64,000 nt of DNA, taken from the NCBI RefSeq assembly GCF_006402735.1, contig NZ_CP017174.1, positions 7,916,001-7,980,000 on the forward strand, in the 5' to 3' direction. Numbering within the stretch: position 1 is the first letter of the stretch; each line of letters opens with the position of its first letter. Of the stretch, positions 8,637-18,659 are shown one piece after another. The translations under genes were made by a program, and so were the position numbers. Below the pieces are notes generated by a model. The model did not search any database and had not been told where the DNA came from. It saw nothing but the letters and a program-made list of their open reading frames with translations. This DNA comes from Myxococcus xanthus (GTDB lineage: Bacteria > Myxococcota > Myxococcia > Myxococcales > Myxococcaceae).

Positions 8637-9860
8637 TCATTGCGTGGGGGTGCCCGCTGGAGACAGCGCATCCCGCGTGCCGATGAGGCTGGCGTAGGCG
8701 GAGAGATAGCGGCTGGCCATCCGCCGGGGCGTGTACGTCAGCGCCCAGGCCCGCGCGCGCAGGGCCAGCCGGGTGCGCAGCCCGGTGTCCTCGCGCAGCC
8801 GCTCCAGCGTCTCCACCAGGGCGTCCACGTCGTCCGGAGGCACGAAGCACGCGGCCCCATCTCCCCACACCTCGCGCAGCGCCGGGATATCGCCCAGCAC
8901 CAGCGCGCAGCCGGACAGGGCCGCCTCCAGCGCGGTGAGGCCAAAGGGCGCGTACCGGGCCGGTAGCACATAGATGGATGCGCGCGACATCCACTCCGCC
9001 AGGACATGCGGCTCCAGGTGCCCCATCCACTGAAGGTGGCGCGGCTCCGCCTTCCGCTCGGAGGGATGGCGCGCGTCTCCCGCGAGCCGCACCGGCCAAC
9101 CCAGGCGGGGCGCGGCGGCGTCCAGCACGGCGACATTCTTCGCGGCGTCCCACGGACTGCCCACGCTGAGGATGAAGGGCTCCCGCTCCGAGCGGGGCGG
9201 CACCCGGTCCGCGCGCCGGGCATGGGGGATGACCTCCGCGGCGGTCAGCGGGCCGTAGTGCATCTGGAGGGAATCAAGCAGGTCCCGGCTCGGCGTCACC
9301 ACCCGGCCCGCCGCGCCCAGGCCCGCGGTGACAGCCTCGCGATAGCGCGCATGGCACGCGGGCGCGTCCTCGCCCTTCACCGCCCGCCACCAGGACAGCC
9401 TGCATGCGTGCCCCACCACCAGGGGCCGGTGCAGCCACGGCAGCGCCCCGTGCACGTAGCCATTGAGGTGCACCACGTCCGGACGCACCCGGCGCTCCAG
9501 CGCGAGCAACCAGTCGCCCGCCGAGCGCACGTCGTCCCACGGGTCCTCCATCCACTCCAACCGGAAGCGCCCTTCCTCCACGGAGAGGTTGGGGATGCCT
9601 CGCGCCTCCGCCCACTGCGCGCTGGTGAGCGGCGCCCCCATGGTCGCCAGCGTCACCTCCACCCCGTGCGGCGCGAGCGCCCGGGTCAGCTCCAGCGCGT
9701 ACGTCCAGACGTCGCCCACGGCGTCGGCCGTCATCAGCACCCGCCGCACCGTCCGGCTCGACGTGACGTCATTGCCGTGCGCATGCCTGCCCTCGCGGGG
9801 TGGGGCATGGGTCTCCTGGCCTTCCATTCCACTCGCCATGCGCATCCGCTGACTGTTCAT
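8637..9860 (-). CDS. GT-B glycosyltransferase (GT4-like)
   Basis: The 407-residue protein has two Rossmann-type halves: an acceptor-binding half from RRVLMTADAVGDVWTYALEL and a donor-binding half with FILSVGSPWDAAKN and the GT4-type motif PARYAPFGLTALEAALSGCALV. Such enzymes transfer a sugar from a nucleotide-sugar to a lipid or glycan acceptor. The N-terminal 40 residues are polar and low in structure. Start at ATG 9860 behind a run of seven G residues. It is a lone gene, not within a visible polysaccharide cluster, so the acceptor is unknown. Confidence 0.82.
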   Translation of the reverse strand: MNSQRMRMASGMEGQETHAPPREGRHAHGNDVTSSRTVRRVLMTADAVGDVWTYALELTRALAPHGVEVTLATMGAPLTSAQWAEARGIPNLSVEEGRFRLEWMEDPWDDVRSAGDWLLALERRVRPDVVHLNGYVHGALPWLHRPLVVGHACRLSWWRAVKGEDAPACHARYREAVTAGLGAAGRVVTPSRDLLDSLQMHYGPLTAAEVIPHARRADRVPPRSEREPFILSVGSPWDAAKNVAVLDAAAPRLGWPVRLAGDARHPSERKAEPRHLQWMGHLEPHVLAEWMSRASIYVLPARYAPFGLTALEAALSGCALVLGDIPALREVWGDGAACFVPPDDVDALVETLERLREDTGLRTRLALRARAWALTYTPRRMASRYLSAYASLIGTRDALSPAGTPTQ

Positions 9861-9970
9861 GGTCCCCCCCGCCGAACCCCGGACTCGTGGAGGGCAACGT
9901 AGGCCGAGCGCCTCCGTGGGAGGATTGCCCCACCGCGCGCCCTCCCTGCATGACATCCGATGGATGGAGA

Positions 9971-10000
9971 GACGAGGACCCGCCCGGGCCCCTCCTCGTC
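9971..10000. repeat. Inverted repeat in divergent promoter region
   Basis: GACGAGGA (9971-9978) and TCCTCGTC (9993-10000) are perfect complements 14 bases apart, centred between the divergent glycosyltransferase and GNAT genes (gap 9861-10086). It may be a shared operator or an untranslated-leader hairpin; no T-run follows. Confidence 0.35.
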
Positions 10001-10086
10001 CGTCCGCCAGGCCCAGCAGATACCCTCCGCGACACCCTGGCCGACGGACGCTCAAAGGGTCATGCTGGGAACACGAGAGGCCCTCC

Positions 10087-10599
10087 ATGGAGATTCTCCG
10101 AGCGACTCCGTCCGAGCACACGCTGCTTCGAAACCTCTACCCGCTCTACCTCCACGACCTGAGCGAGTTCGGCGTCGACTACGCCATGGACGAGCAGGGG
10201 CGCTGGCGGCCGGACTTCCTGCCCACGTGGCTGGTTCCCGCCCCCGAGGTCCATCCCCTGCTGCTGCGCTGGGAGGGCCGCGTCGTGGGCTTCGCCTTCG
10301 TGGGGCAGTCCCCCTTCCCCTACATGACGCCTGGACGCGACTTCCGGATGAGCGAGTTCTTCATCCTCCGAAACGAGCGGCGCAGCGGCCTGGGCCGGCT
10401 CGCGGCCAGGGCCGTGTTCGACCTCTTCCCCGGCATCTGGGAGCTGTCCCAGCTGCCGCGCAACCGCCCCGCCATCGCCTTCTGGCGCAGCGTCATCGAC
10501 GAGTACACGGGGGGCGCCTTCGAGGACACCTTCATCGATGGCTCACCCGCGCAGGTCTTCGACAGCCGGCAGCGCGTGGCGCCCGCGCAGGGACGGTAG
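10087..10599 (+). CDS. GNAT-family acetyltransferase
   Basis: The 170-residue product has the GNAT fold order: an N-terminal alpha/beta part (HTLLRNLYPLYLHDLSEFG), then FAFVGQ, MSEFFILRNERRSGLGRLAARAVF (the acetyl-CoA pyrophosphate-binding loop as RRSGLG) and PRNRPAIAFWRSVI. It transfers an acetyl group from acetyl-CoA to an amine; the substrate is unknown. The ATG is preceded by GAGAGG. Convergent with the peroxiredoxin gene, 17 bases apart. Confidence 0.85.
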   Translation: MEILRATPSEHTLLRNLYPLYLHDLSEFGVDYAMDEQGRWRPDFLPTWLVPAPEVHPLLLRWEGRVVGFAFVGQSPFPYMTPGRDFRMSEFFILRNERRSGLGRLAARAVFDLFPGIWELSQLPRNRPAIAFWRSVIDEYTGGAFEDTFIDGSPAQVFDSRQRVAPAQGR

Positions 10600-10616
10600 C
10601 CACGTGCCTCGCGCGG

Positions 10617-11177
10617 CTACTTCGTTCCCGAATCCGGCGCCTTCGCGTCCGCGCCGGCCGGTTTGCGCAGCGGGCACGCGACAATCGCTCCGTGCGGGTT
10701 GATGGCGTCGCTGCCGGACTCGACCTTGAGAATCTTCAGGCCCTCACCCACGACGAACGTGTACCGCTTCGGCGCCGACAGCAGCGGCATCTTCACGTCA
10801 TAGGCGGAGACGACCTTGCCTTCCGGGTCGGGGATGAACGGGAAAGGCGCCTTCAGCTCGGCCTTGAAGCGCGTGAGCGTCTCCGCGTCATCCATGCTGA
10901 TGGCCAGCACCTGCCCCTGCGCCTTCTCCACGTCCGCGTAACGGTCCCGGTACGCCTTGAGCTCGCGGGTGCAGCCTCCCGTGAAGGCCTTGGGGAAGAA
11001 GGCCAGGATGACGGGGCCCTTCTTCACCATCTCCGACAACGTATAGACGTTCCCCGCGGAGTCCTTCGCCGTGAAGTCCGGCGCTGTCTCTCCGGCCTGG
11101 GGAATGGCACCGCTGAAGAATCCCGCAACGAGCAATGGCACGAGCATGGGCGGGACTAGACAGGACATCCCGCCCAT
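10617..11177 (-). CDS. Exported peroxiredoxin (AhpC/TSA family)
   Basis: This thiol peroxidase has the motif [14 protein letters not shown], whose cysteine is the peroxidatic residue, after the strand [15 protein letters not shown]. The first 30 residues are hydrophobic ([18 protein letters not shown]), consistent with a signal peptide, so it likely detoxifies peroxides in the periplasm. A second cysteine near ACPLRKP could be resolving. Starts at 11177, 11168 or 11147 are all possible; none has a strong ribosome site. It follows the amidohydrolase on the same strand by about 20 bases, possibly one transcript. Confidence 0.82.
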   Translation of the reverse strand: MGGMSCLVPPMLVPLLVAGFFSGAIPQAGETAPDFTAKDSAGNVYTLSEMVKKGPVILAFFPKAFTGGCTRELKAYRDRYADVEKAQGQVLAISMDDAETLTRFKAELKAPFPFIPDPEGKVVSAYDVKMPLLSAPKRYTFVVGEGLKILKVESGSDAINPHGAIVACPLRKPAGADAKAPDSGTK

Positions 11178-11195
11178 GGACAAGACAGCGGAGGG

Positions 11196-12488
11196 CTACT
11201 TCTTCGCCGCCTCCGCCATCCGCGCCCACACCGCCGACGCGGCCTCGCGCGCCTGCTCCGCCACCACGGAGGGACTCACCGACAGCGGCCGGCGGGCCCA
11301 CATGCGCCACACGCCATCCACCATCACCGCCTCCACGTGCCGGCTGCCCAGACCGAACACCACGTGCCAGGCCAGGTTCTCCGCCGTCAGCGGCGTGGCC
11401 GGCAGGTAGTCCAGGATGAGCAGGTCCGCGAGCGAGCCCTCGCGCATGGGCCCCACCGACGCGTCGAAAATCTGCGACGCCATGCGGTGCCCGTTGGCCA
11501 GGTAGCGCAGCACATCGATGGGCTGCCCCGCCTCACGTGAGCGCAGGTACGCCGCCTGCGCCTCCGCGAACAGGTCCGCCGACACGCCATCCGCGCCCAG
11601 CGTGGCCCGGGCCCCGAACTTCAGCGCCGGCGCGTACCCCACCTCCAGCCCCTGGTTGGCGCGCGGCGTGTGCACCAGCCACGCACCGGTGGCAATCACC
11701 TGCGCCAGGTCCGCCCAGTCCAGGTGGCCCACGTGCGCCAGCTGGCTCTTGGGCGACAGCAGGCCCGCCTCCAGCAACCGGGACACCGGCGAGGCACCGT
11801 AGTTCTCGTTGGACAGGCGCTCGTCGAGCGGGTCCTCCGCCAACGGCAGGTGCAGGCCGCCATCGCCCAGCGCCTTCAGCGCCTCCGCCAAGCCCGACAG
11901 CGCATCCGGCCCGAGCGTGAAGCACGGCGCCGCGCCCACCTGCCCCCGGAAGCGCCCCTTCGCCTTCTTCGCGAAGCTGACCGTCTCCTCCAGCCCCTCC
12001 TCGCGACCGAGCGCCCCCTGGCGGTCGGACACCGCGTAGGCGAGCACGCCACGCACGCCCACCTCATGGAGCCCGCGGGCCAGCCGCACCAGCGAGCCCG
12101 AAATCGCCTTGGGCGACGAGTGCAAATCGCACACGGTGGTGGTGCCGCACTGAAGCGCCTCCAGCCCTCCGGCACAGCCCGCCACCTGCACGGCGTCCAG
12201 GTCGAGCGCGTTCTCATACGGCCAGGCCACCTGCTCGAGGATGTCCTGGTAGGTCTCCAGCGGCGGGCGTGGCATGCCACGGCCCAGCACCGCGTACAGG
12301 CGGTGGTGCGCGCTCACCAGCCCCGGGAAGACGAGCTTGCCCGACAGCGCCACGACTTCGTCATCCGGGCCCGGCGTCAGGTCCGGCCCGCGGGCGACGA
12401 TTCGCTCTCCTTCGATGCGCAGGTCCACGCGCTCGACCAGCGCCGGCTCCAGTTCGACGACGTAACCACCCTTGAGGACTGTGCCCAA
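11196..12488 (-). CDS. Metal-dependent amidohydrolase (SsnA/chlorohydrolase-like)
   Basis: A roughly 430-residue amidohydrolase with the N-terminal beta part (VLKGGYVVELEP, LSGKLVFPGLVSAHHRLYAV), a TTTVCDLHSS segment, the metal-site histidine in QLAHVGHLDW and the aspartate region LGADGVSADLF. It ends with REGSLADLLILDYLPATPL typical of cyclic deaminases. The first metal motif reads HHR instead of the usual HxH, so activity may differ. The TTG at 12488 has GGAGGG four bases upstream. The ATG at 12566 is possible, but the extra codons include TTA, AGA and AGG, rare here. Confidence 0.72.
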   Translation of the reverse strand: MGTVLKGGYVVELEPALVERVDLRIEGERIVARGPDLTPGPDDEVVALSGKLVFPGLVSAHHRLYAVLGRGMPRPPLETYQDILEQVAWPYENALDLDAVQVAGCAGGLEALQCGTTTVCDLHSSPKAISGSLVRLARGLHEVGVRGVLAYAVSDRQGALGREEGLEETVSFAKKAKGRFRGQVGAAPCFTLGPDALSGLAEALKALGDGGLHLPLAEDPLDERLSNENYGASPVSRLLEAGLLSPKSQLAHVGHLDWADLAQVIATGAWLVHTPRANQGLEVGYAPALKFGARATLGADGVSADLFAEAQAAYLRSREAGQPIDVLRYLANGHRMASQIFDASVGPMREGSLADLLILDYLPATPLTAENLAWHVVFGLGSRHVEAVMVDGVWRMWARRPLSVSPSVVAEQAREAASAVWARMAEAAKK

Positions 12489-12666
12489 CCATCCCTCCGG
12501 CCGCAGCGCGTGCGTGTGTCTGGGCCACCTCCCGCCAGGCCCACGAGACAGGCGGGACGTTAACATTCCCGCTCCCTCGCGCGAGTGGGCAGGTAGAGGA
12601 CCCCCACCCGCCGTAATGGCCACAACACTGTGCGCGGAGGGCGCCTACACGTAGACTGCGCGCACT

Positions 12667-14769
12667 TTGGAGCCGGAGCAGAACCCCTATCAGGTGGGTC
12701 GCTACCGACTGTCCGCGCGAATCGCGACAGGCGGCATGGCGGAGGTGTACCTGGGCCGCCGCGTCGAGGACGACGGCAGCCGTGGGCCCTCGGTCGCGGT
12801 GAAGCGCTTGATGCCGCACCTCGCCTCGGACCGGCGCGTGGTGCAGATGTTCCTCAACGAGGCCCGCATCACCGCGCAGGTGCGGCACCCCAACGTCGTC
12901 ACCATCATCGAGCTGGGCATGGAGGGCACCGAGCCCTTCATCGCCATGGAGCTGCTGGAGGGACGTTCGTTCGCCGAGCTGCGCCAGGAGGCCGCCGAGC
13001 ACGGACACCGCGTGCCGCTGGGCATCACCCTGCGCGTGCTGGTGGAGGCCTGCCGGGGCCTGGACGCGGCGCACCGCGCCGTGGATGAAGCGGGCCGGCC
13101 GCTGCGCATCGTCCACCGCGACTTCACGCCCGACAACATCCACGTGGGTGTGAATGGCGCGGTGAAGGTCATCGACTTCGGCATCGCCAAGGCGGACGCG
13201 CTGGGCTCGGGCACGGAGCCCGGCATCCTCAAGGGCAAGTTCTTCTACATGTCGCCGGAGATGATTGCCGGCAAGCCGGTAGACCACCGCGCCGACCTGT
13301 TCGCCGCGGGCGTCATGCTCTACGAGCAGCTCTGTGGCCGCCGGCCCTTCACCGGCCTGTCCGCCGACGAGGTGCTGGGCCGCATCGCGGAGGGACGCCC
13401 CAAGCCGCCCACCGCCTTCGACCCGTCCGTGCCCACCGCGCTGGAGCTGGTGTGCCTCACCGCGCTGGCCCGCGAGCCGGCCGCGCGCTTCGACAGCCTG
13501 GAAGCCTTCATCGCCGCCATCGAGTCGATTGGTGGCGCCGCGGAGATGGCCACGCCCGAGCAGTTGGCCGCCTACGTGGATTCGCTCTTCCCTCCGGACC
13601 GCGACCCCAAGCGACTGGCCCTGCGGCGCGCGCGGCTCGCAGACCCGTCCCACGGAAGTACGCCGGCGCCCCACACCCGGCCCATCCTGGGTGTGGTCGA
13701 CGCGCCCACCGCGTGGCCCCAGGTCTCGCGGACCACGAATCCCGACGCGTCGACGGTGGCGGGCGCCACGCGGAAGGCACCCGCGGGCACGCTCCCACCG
13801 ACGCCAGGAGCCGAGCACACCCCGAGCAGGCGACGCTCGCGCCTGGTCCCACTCTTCGCGGGAGTGCTCGCACTGGGCGCGGTGGGCGCGGGTGCGACGT
13901 GGTTCCTCACGCGTCCCGCAGCGCCCCCCGCCGAGCGCCTGACCCGGGCGGAGTCCGCCACCACGGCGGATGCGAAGGCGGCAGCCCTGGAGGGACTGGC
14001 GTCGGATGACCGGGCGAGCGCGGAGGAGCTGAGCCGGGCGGGCGCGCTGCTGCTGGAAGCCGGCGCGCACGCGCAGGCCCTGACCCTGGCCGATGGCTTC
14101 GTGGCGCGCTTTCCCAAGGACATCGAGGCGCACCTCATCGCCGCGCGCGCCGCCACGGAGCTGCGACTGGGCAAGCGGGCCGAGCGCGCCCTCGAGGAGG
14201 CCACCGCGCTGGCCCCCAAGGACCTCCGTCCGCCGCTGGCGCTGGCCGAGTTGCGCGAGCGTCAGGGGGACATCCCGGGCGCGCTGGCCGCGCTGGCCAC
14301 GGTCCATGCCCGGAAGCCCGGCTCCTCGGAGGTGACGCCACGCTACGGCCTGCTGCTCTCGCAGAGTGGCCGGCTGGATGAAGCCGCCAGCGTGCTCTCC
14401 GCGTGGACACGCGCCCACGATGACGCCGCGAGCCTCGCCGAGCTGGGCTTCGTGCGCTTCCGACAGCAGCGCGTGGACGAGGCCGCCACCCTGCTCAAGC
14501 GCGCGATTCGGAAGGCGCCCAAACTCGCCGTGGCGCACTACTACCTGGGGGCCGTGCTCTTCCGGCAAGGCGACACCGCGGGAGCCGAGCGTGCCTACGT
14601 CGAAGCGGACCGGCTCTCTCCCGAGGACCCACGAGCGCTGGCCTCCCGCTGCCAGCTCCACGCCCACACCGGCAACACAGCGGGTGTCACCGAGGTGAAG
14701 CGCGTGTTGTCCGAGCGCTTCCCGACGCGCGCGGAGGCGCTGGCCGCGGAGTGCGTCGCGGTGAAATGA
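12667..14769 (+). CDS. Membrane-anchored Ser/Thr protein kinase with TPR sensor part
   Basis: The 700-residue protein starts at TTG 12667. Residues 12-275 are a eukaryotic-type kinase domain with Gly-rich loop ATGGMAEV, VAVK46, DFG in VIDFGIA and FYMSPE. The catalytic loop is HRDFTPDN (150-157), with threonine in place of the lysine of HRDLKPxN. A Pro/Thr-rich linker leads to one transmembrane helix (LVPLFAGVLALGAVGAGATW), then about 250 residues of TPR-like helices on the far side of the membrane. The layout suggests signal sensing by the TPR part. Target unknown. Confidence 0.9.
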   Translation: MEPEQNPYQVGRYRLSARIATGGMAEVYLGRRVEDDGSRGPSVAVKRLMPHLASDRRVVQMFLNEARITAQVRHPNVVTIIELGMEGTEPFIAMELLEGRSFAELRQEAAEHGHRVPLGITLRVLVEACRGLDAAHRAVDEAGRPLRIVHRDFTPDNIHVGVNGAVKVIDFGIAKADALGSGTEPGILKGKFFYMSPEMIAGKPVDHRADLFAAGVMLYEQLCGRRPFTGLSADEVLGRIAEGRPKPPTAFDPSVPTALELVCLTALAREPAARFDSLEAFIAAIESIGGAAEMATPEQLAAYVDSLFPPDRDPKRLALRRARLADPSHGSTPAPHTRPILGVVDAPTAWPQVSRTTNPDASTVAGATRKAPAGTLPPTPGAEHTPSRRRSRLVPLFAGVLALGAVGAGATWFLTRPAAPPAERLTRAESATTADAKAAALEGLASDDRASAEELSRAGALLLEAGAHAQALTLADGFVARFPKDIEAHLIAARAATELRLGKRAERALEEATALAPKDLRPPLALAELRERQGDIPGALAALATVHARKPGSSEVTPRYGLLLSQSGRLDEAASVLSAWTRAHDDAASLAELGFVRFRQQRVDEAATLLKRAIRKAPKLAVAHYYLGAVLFRQGDTAGAERAYVEADRLSPEDPRALASRCQLHAHTGNTAGVTEVKRVLSERFPTRAEALAAECVAVK

Positions 14770-14816
14770 CGCCAACACTTCGTGCGTCACGGCCCCGGCC
14801 CATTAACTTCGAGGCC

Positions 14817-15842
14817 ATGCGCTTTCGCAGAACCCGCCTCGTCCTCGGGGTCCTGCTCGCCGGTGTCACGGCGTGCTCGTCCTCGGACACCTCCCGCCGG
14901 CCCACGGAGGATGCCGGCATCGTCCCGCCGCCCACCGGCGAGGAGCCCACGGTGCCGGAGCGCACGGCCTGCACCGGCCTCACGGTGGGGCCCGGCACCT
15001 ACGACTGGACGGTGGAGCACGACGGGCGCACCCGCCACTACCGCGTCCACGTCCCCCCGGGCTACGACGCCACCCGGCCCACCGCCGCCGTGGTGGCCTT
15101 CCACGGCCTCGGCTCCAACGAGGTGGAGATGGAGGGGCTGATGCGCCTGTCCACGCTGGCCGACACGGAGGGCTTCCTCGCCGTGTATCCCCGGGGCCTC
15201 GGCGCCTCCGAAATCTATCACCAGGGGACTGACGGCACCTACCGGGGGTGGAACGCGGGCGCGTGCTGTGGCCCCGCCTGGACGGCCAAGGTCGATGACG
15301 TGGGCTTCGTGGACACGTTGCTTTCGGACCTGGACACGCGCGTGTGCGTGGACACGCGCCGGACCTTCGCCACGGGCTTCTCCAACGGCGGCTTCTTCTC
15401 GTACCAACTGGCCTGCCAGCGCGCGAGCCGCTTCGCCGCCATCGCCCCCGTGGCGGGCATGGAGGGCGCCACGCCCTGCAACCCGTCACGCCCCGTACCG
15501 GTGCTGCACATGCACGGCACCGCCGACCCGGTCATCCGCTACCAGGGAGGCAGCAACCTGGGCCCCTTCGGTGGCACCTACCCGTCCGCCGAAGAGTCCG
15601 TGCGCCACTGGGCCGAGCGCAACGGCTGTACGGGCCCCACCGTGGAGACGTACCAGCAGGGCGACAGCACCTGCACCGCCGCCACCGGATGCAGCCCGGA
15701 GTCCGCCACCGCGTCCCTGTGCACGGTGCAGGGCGGCCAGCACACCTGGCCCGGCTTCACGGACTTCAACCACGGCGGCACGCCCCACCTGGACGCCACG
15801 CGGGAAGCGTGGAAGTTCTTCCAGACACGTCCCCGGCCCTGA
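14817..15842 (+). CDS. PHB-depolymerase/LpqC-like esterase lipoprotein
   Basis: The 341-residue product has a lipoprotein signal ending in GVTAC and a polar linker. The alpha/beta-hydrolase domain shows the oxyanion segment AFHGLGSNE, nucleophile motif GFSNGG, aspartate in HGTADPVI and histidine in QHTWPG. These match the polyhydroxybutyrate-depolymerase/feruloyl-esterase family, so it probably hydrolyses esters at the cell surface; the true substrate cannot be told. It starts 47 bases after the kinase gene. YdjC follows 24 bases downstream. Confidence 0.85.
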   Translation: MRFRRTRLVLGVLLAGVTACSSSDTSRRPTEDAGIVPPPTGEEPTVPERTACTGLTVGPGTYDWTVEHDGRTRHYRVHVPPGYDATRPTAAVVAFHGLGSNEVEMEGLMRLSTLADTEGFLAVYPRGLGASEIYHQGTDGTYRGWNAGACCGPAWTAKVDDVGFVDTLLSDLDTRVCVDTRRTFATGFSNGGFFSYQLACQRASRFAAIAPVAGMEGATPCNPSRPVPVLHMHGTADPVIRYQGGSNLGPFGGTYPSAEESVRHWAERNGCTGPTVETYQQGDSTCTAATGCSPESATASLCTVQGGQHTWPGFTDFNHGGTPHLDATREAWKFFQTRPRP

Positions 15843-15866
15843 GCCCACCGCGAGGAGAGCCCCACC

Positions 15867-16616
15867 ATGCATTCACGCGCCCTCATCATCAACGCCGACG
15901 ACCTGGGCTACGACCCGGCCGTCACGCGCGGCATCCTCCGGTCCATGCGCGAGGGCGTCGTCTCGTCGGCCACCTTCATGGTGAACACGCCCTTCTCCGA
16001 GGCCGCCGCGCGCGAGGCCCGGGGCCTCTCCATCGGCCTGCACCTCAACCTCGCCCGGGGCACGCCCGTGTGGAGCGGCTTCCCGCGCGAGCTGCTCGGT
16101 GAGGACGGCGGCTTCGTGGAGGCGCGCGCGGGCAGCCTGCCGGCGGACGTGGTGGAGGCGGAGGCCTTCGCCCAGATCGCTCGGCTCGCGGGCCTGCTGG
16201 GCCAGCCGGCCACCCACGTGGACGTGCACAAGCACCTGCACCTGCACGCGGGGGTATTGGAGGGCCTGGCCCGGGCGGCGCGAAGCGTGGGCGTCCCGGT
16301 GCGCTCCATCAACGCGGAGATGCGGCGCACGCTGCGGGCCCAGGGCGTCGCCACCAACGCGCACTTCGTGGGTGACGCGGGCGCGGAGGCGTACTGGACG
16401 TTGGAGCGCTTCGCGTCGGAGCTCTCCGCCCTGCCCCAGGACGGCGTCATCGAGCTGATGTGCCACCCGGGCTACCGGCCGGAGACGCTGAAGAGCGGCT
16501 ACTCGGCCCAGCGAGAGGTCGAGCTGGAGACCTTCCTCCACCCCCAGGCGCGCGAAGTCCTGGCCCGGGCGGGAATCGTCCCGGTGGACTTCCGCGTGCT
16601 CACGTCCGGGAGCTGA
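15867..16616 (+). CDS. YdjC/ChbG-family carbohydrate deacetylase
   Basis: The 249-residue protein has the family metal site: INADDLGYD near the N-terminus, GLHLNLARG, and THVDVHKHLHLH, plus MCHPGY near the end. Members remove N-acetyl groups from chito-oligosaccharides or hopanoid-linked sugars with a divalent metal. GAGGAGAG lies upstream of the ATG. The gene overlaps the convergent kinase gene by 17 bases. It may be co-transcribed with the upstream esterase, hinting at de-esterification and deacetylation of a shared polymer, which is inference. Confidence 0.88.
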   Translation: MHSRALIINADDLGYDPAVTRGILRSMREGVVSSATFMVNTPFSEAAAREARGLSIGLHLNLARGTPVWSGFPRELLGEDGGFVEARAGSLPADVVEAEAFAQIARLAGLLGQPATHVDVHKHLHLHAGVLEGLARAARSVGVPVRSINAEMRRTLRAQGVATNAHFVGDAGAEAYWTLERFASELSALPQDGVIELMCHPGYRPETLKSGYSAQREVELETFLHPQAREVLARAGIVPVDFRVLTSGS

Positions 16617-18498
16617 GCAGGTCCAGCGGCGCCTCGGCCGAGGACCGCCGCTCCACGGAGAGCGCGTTGCGCACCCGGGTCACCAAATCCTCGGGCCGAT
16701 AGGGGCGCGTACACAGCGACGTGCCCTCATGGGCCCACCAGGGCCGCTCGTCTCCGGCCAGCAGGATGGGCACCGGCCGCGCGCGCGGCAGCGTGGCGAA
16801 GGTCTCCAGGAAGACGCCTGTCTGCCCCTGCGTGGCGCTGGTGGACAGGACGATGAGGTCCACCGGCAGGTGCGTGGCCCTCCGCAGCGCCTCGGCCCCG
16901 TCGCGCGCCGTCAGCACCTCGAAGCCCTCGGAGAGCAGCACCTGCTCCGCCGCGGCCTCCTGGGTCTGGTCCTCGTCCAGCAGCAACAGCCGGTGGGGCA
17001 GCCGCCTCACGTCGTGCGCCGCCATGCGAGGCAGGCTCAGCGAGAAGGTACTGCCCTTCCCTTCCGCGCTGCGCATCGACAGCGCGCCGCCGTGAAGCCG
17101 GGCGATGGAGTGGCTGATGAAGAGGCCCAGCCCCAATCCGCCGAAGTTGCGGTGCGACACGTTGCGCGCCCGATAGAAGCGCTGGAACACCTGCGACTGG
17201 TCCGCGCCCGGAATGCCGATGCCGTGGTCCTGGACGTGGATGCGCGCCTCGCCCTGGGAGCGCTCCACCGTCACGACGATGGGCTCTTCCGACGCGCTGT
17301 ACTTGTGCGCGTTCTCCAGCAGGTTCACCAGCACCTGCTCCAGCCGGTCCCTGTCCCCGCGCACCCAGACGCGCTCACGGGGCACCTCCACGGCGAAGGG
17401 CCGCTCGAAGGCCGCGCGGAAGTGGTCCACCACCTCCGCCACCAGTTGCCCCACCTCCAGCGGCGCCAGGCCCAGTGCCAGCCTCCCCGCGTCCAGGCGC
17501 GACGCGTCCAGCAGGTCCTCCACCAGCCCCACCAGCCGGTCCACCTGCCGCTTGGACTTGAGCACCGTGGCCAGCTCCACCGGCTGGCCCGACGACAGGC
17601 GCCGCTCCATGGTGAAGAGGCCCAGCTTCAACGGCGTGAGCGGCGTCTTCAGCTCGTGGCTGGCGATGGAGATGAACTCCTCGCGCACCTGGAGCGCAGC
17701 CTTGGCCTCGCGCAGCAAGCGCGCGTTCTCCACCGCCACCGCCAGCTGGTTCGCCGCGGCGCTCCACAGGTCCAACTCCCTCACGGAGAAGGACGTGCCC
17801 TGTTCCTTGTAGAGCAGCAGCAGTCCCACCGTCCGGCGCGGCGCGCACAGCGGCACCGCGGCGAAGATGGAGCCCAGGGAATCCCCATAGCCCCGCTGGA
17901 TGCCCAGCTGCGCCTGACGCAGCGCCAGCGCCTGTCGGAACGGGTCCGACTGGGAGTCGAAGGTCGCCTCGGGGGACTCCGAGCCAGCCAGGTCCGACAC
18001 CGCCACCCGGCGCAGGCTCCCGCCCTCCTCTTCGCAGAGGAAGACTTCGGCGCGGCGCACGTGCGCGCAGCGGACCAGGGCCACCACGGCGGCGGCGCAG
18101 ACGCTGTCCACCTCCAGCGTCTCACCCACGGCACGGGCAATCTCCTGCACCGCCTGGGAGAAGGCCCCCTCGTCGTCCACGCCCGAGGGCTCCACGACCA
18201 GCCAGACACCCGCTGCCTCGCCCGCCGAGGCGGGCTTCACCTGCACACGGACCTGACGCAGGGCGCGGGTGATGACGTGGCCGGTGTGGGGCTCGCCGTC
18301 CCGGATGGCGCGCTCCAGGGCGTCCAGGCTCCGGGTGCGCTCCAGGGCGTCCCGCAGGTCGCCACCGGCGTGCAGCGCCACGCCCGTCTTGTGGGCGAAT
18401 CCTTCCTCGCACCACTGCACGCGCAGGTCCGGACCGACGCGAACCAGCGCCAGCGGCAGGCACGAGAATGCATCTTCGACGTCGGAGGGAAGCGGCAT
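16600..18498 (-). CDS. Hybrid-type sensor histidine kinase with degenerate receiver
   Basis: The 632-residue protein has a PAS-like N-terminus, a GAF domain (about 150-285 region, [15 protein letters not shown] to LLLLYKEQG), HisKA with phospho-acceptor H281 in [13 protein letters not shown], and a complete ATPase domain ([26 protein letters not shown]). The C-terminal 115 residues follow a receiver fold (RLLLLDEDQ to [11 protein letters not shown]), but the phospho-acceptor Asp position reads VLSTSATQG and the Lys is Arg (TRPYRP). So the receiver is probably unphosphorylatable. Start at ATG 18498; soluble, no membrane helix. Confidence 0.88.
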   Translation of the reverse strand: MPLPSDVEDAFSCLPLALVRVGPDLRVQWCEEGFAHKTGVALHAGGDLRDALERTRSLDALERAIRDGEPHTGHVITRALRQVRVQVKPASAGEAAGVWLVVEPSGVDDEGAFSQAVQEIARAVGETLEVDSVCAAAVVALVRCAHVRRAEVFLCEEEGGSLRRVAVSDLAGSESPEATFDSQSDPFRQALALRQAQLGIQRGYGDSLGSIFAAVPLCAPRRTVGLLLLYKEQGTSFSVRELDLWSAAANQLAVAVENARLLREAKAALQVREEFISIASHELKTPLTPLKLGLFTMERRLSSGQPVELATVLKSKRQVDRLVGLVEDLLDASRLDAGRLALGLAPLEVGQLVAEVVDHFRAAFERPFAVEVPRERVWVRGDRDRLEQVLVNLLENAHKYSASEEPIVVTVERSQGEARIHVQDHGIGIPGADQSQVFQRFYRARNVSHRNFGGLGLGLFISHSIARLHGGALSMRSAEGKGSTFSLSLPRMAAHDVRRLPHRLLLLDEDQTQEAAAEQVLLSEGFEVLTARDGAEALRRATHLPVDLIVLSTSATQGQTGVFLETFATLPRARPVPILLAGDERPWWAHEGTSLCTRPYRPEDLVTRVRNALSVERRSSAEAPLDLLSSRT

Positions 18499-18659
18499 GT
18501 GCTCGGGCGGGGGAAGAGGCTCCCCTTGATTATGAGCCCGCGCCCACGTGGCAACCGGGGGACCCCCAGGATTCCCCCCTGCTGGGCGCCAGGCGCGTTG
18601 GCAGGCGGACATCGAAGGGAGGGATGACACGCGGCGTTGGTGTGGTAGACGACAGCGCC

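Noticed and set aside
16729-18627. 632-codon plus-strand frame opposite the hybrid kinase
   Set aside because: His/Arg/Gln-rich shadow of the kinase codons.
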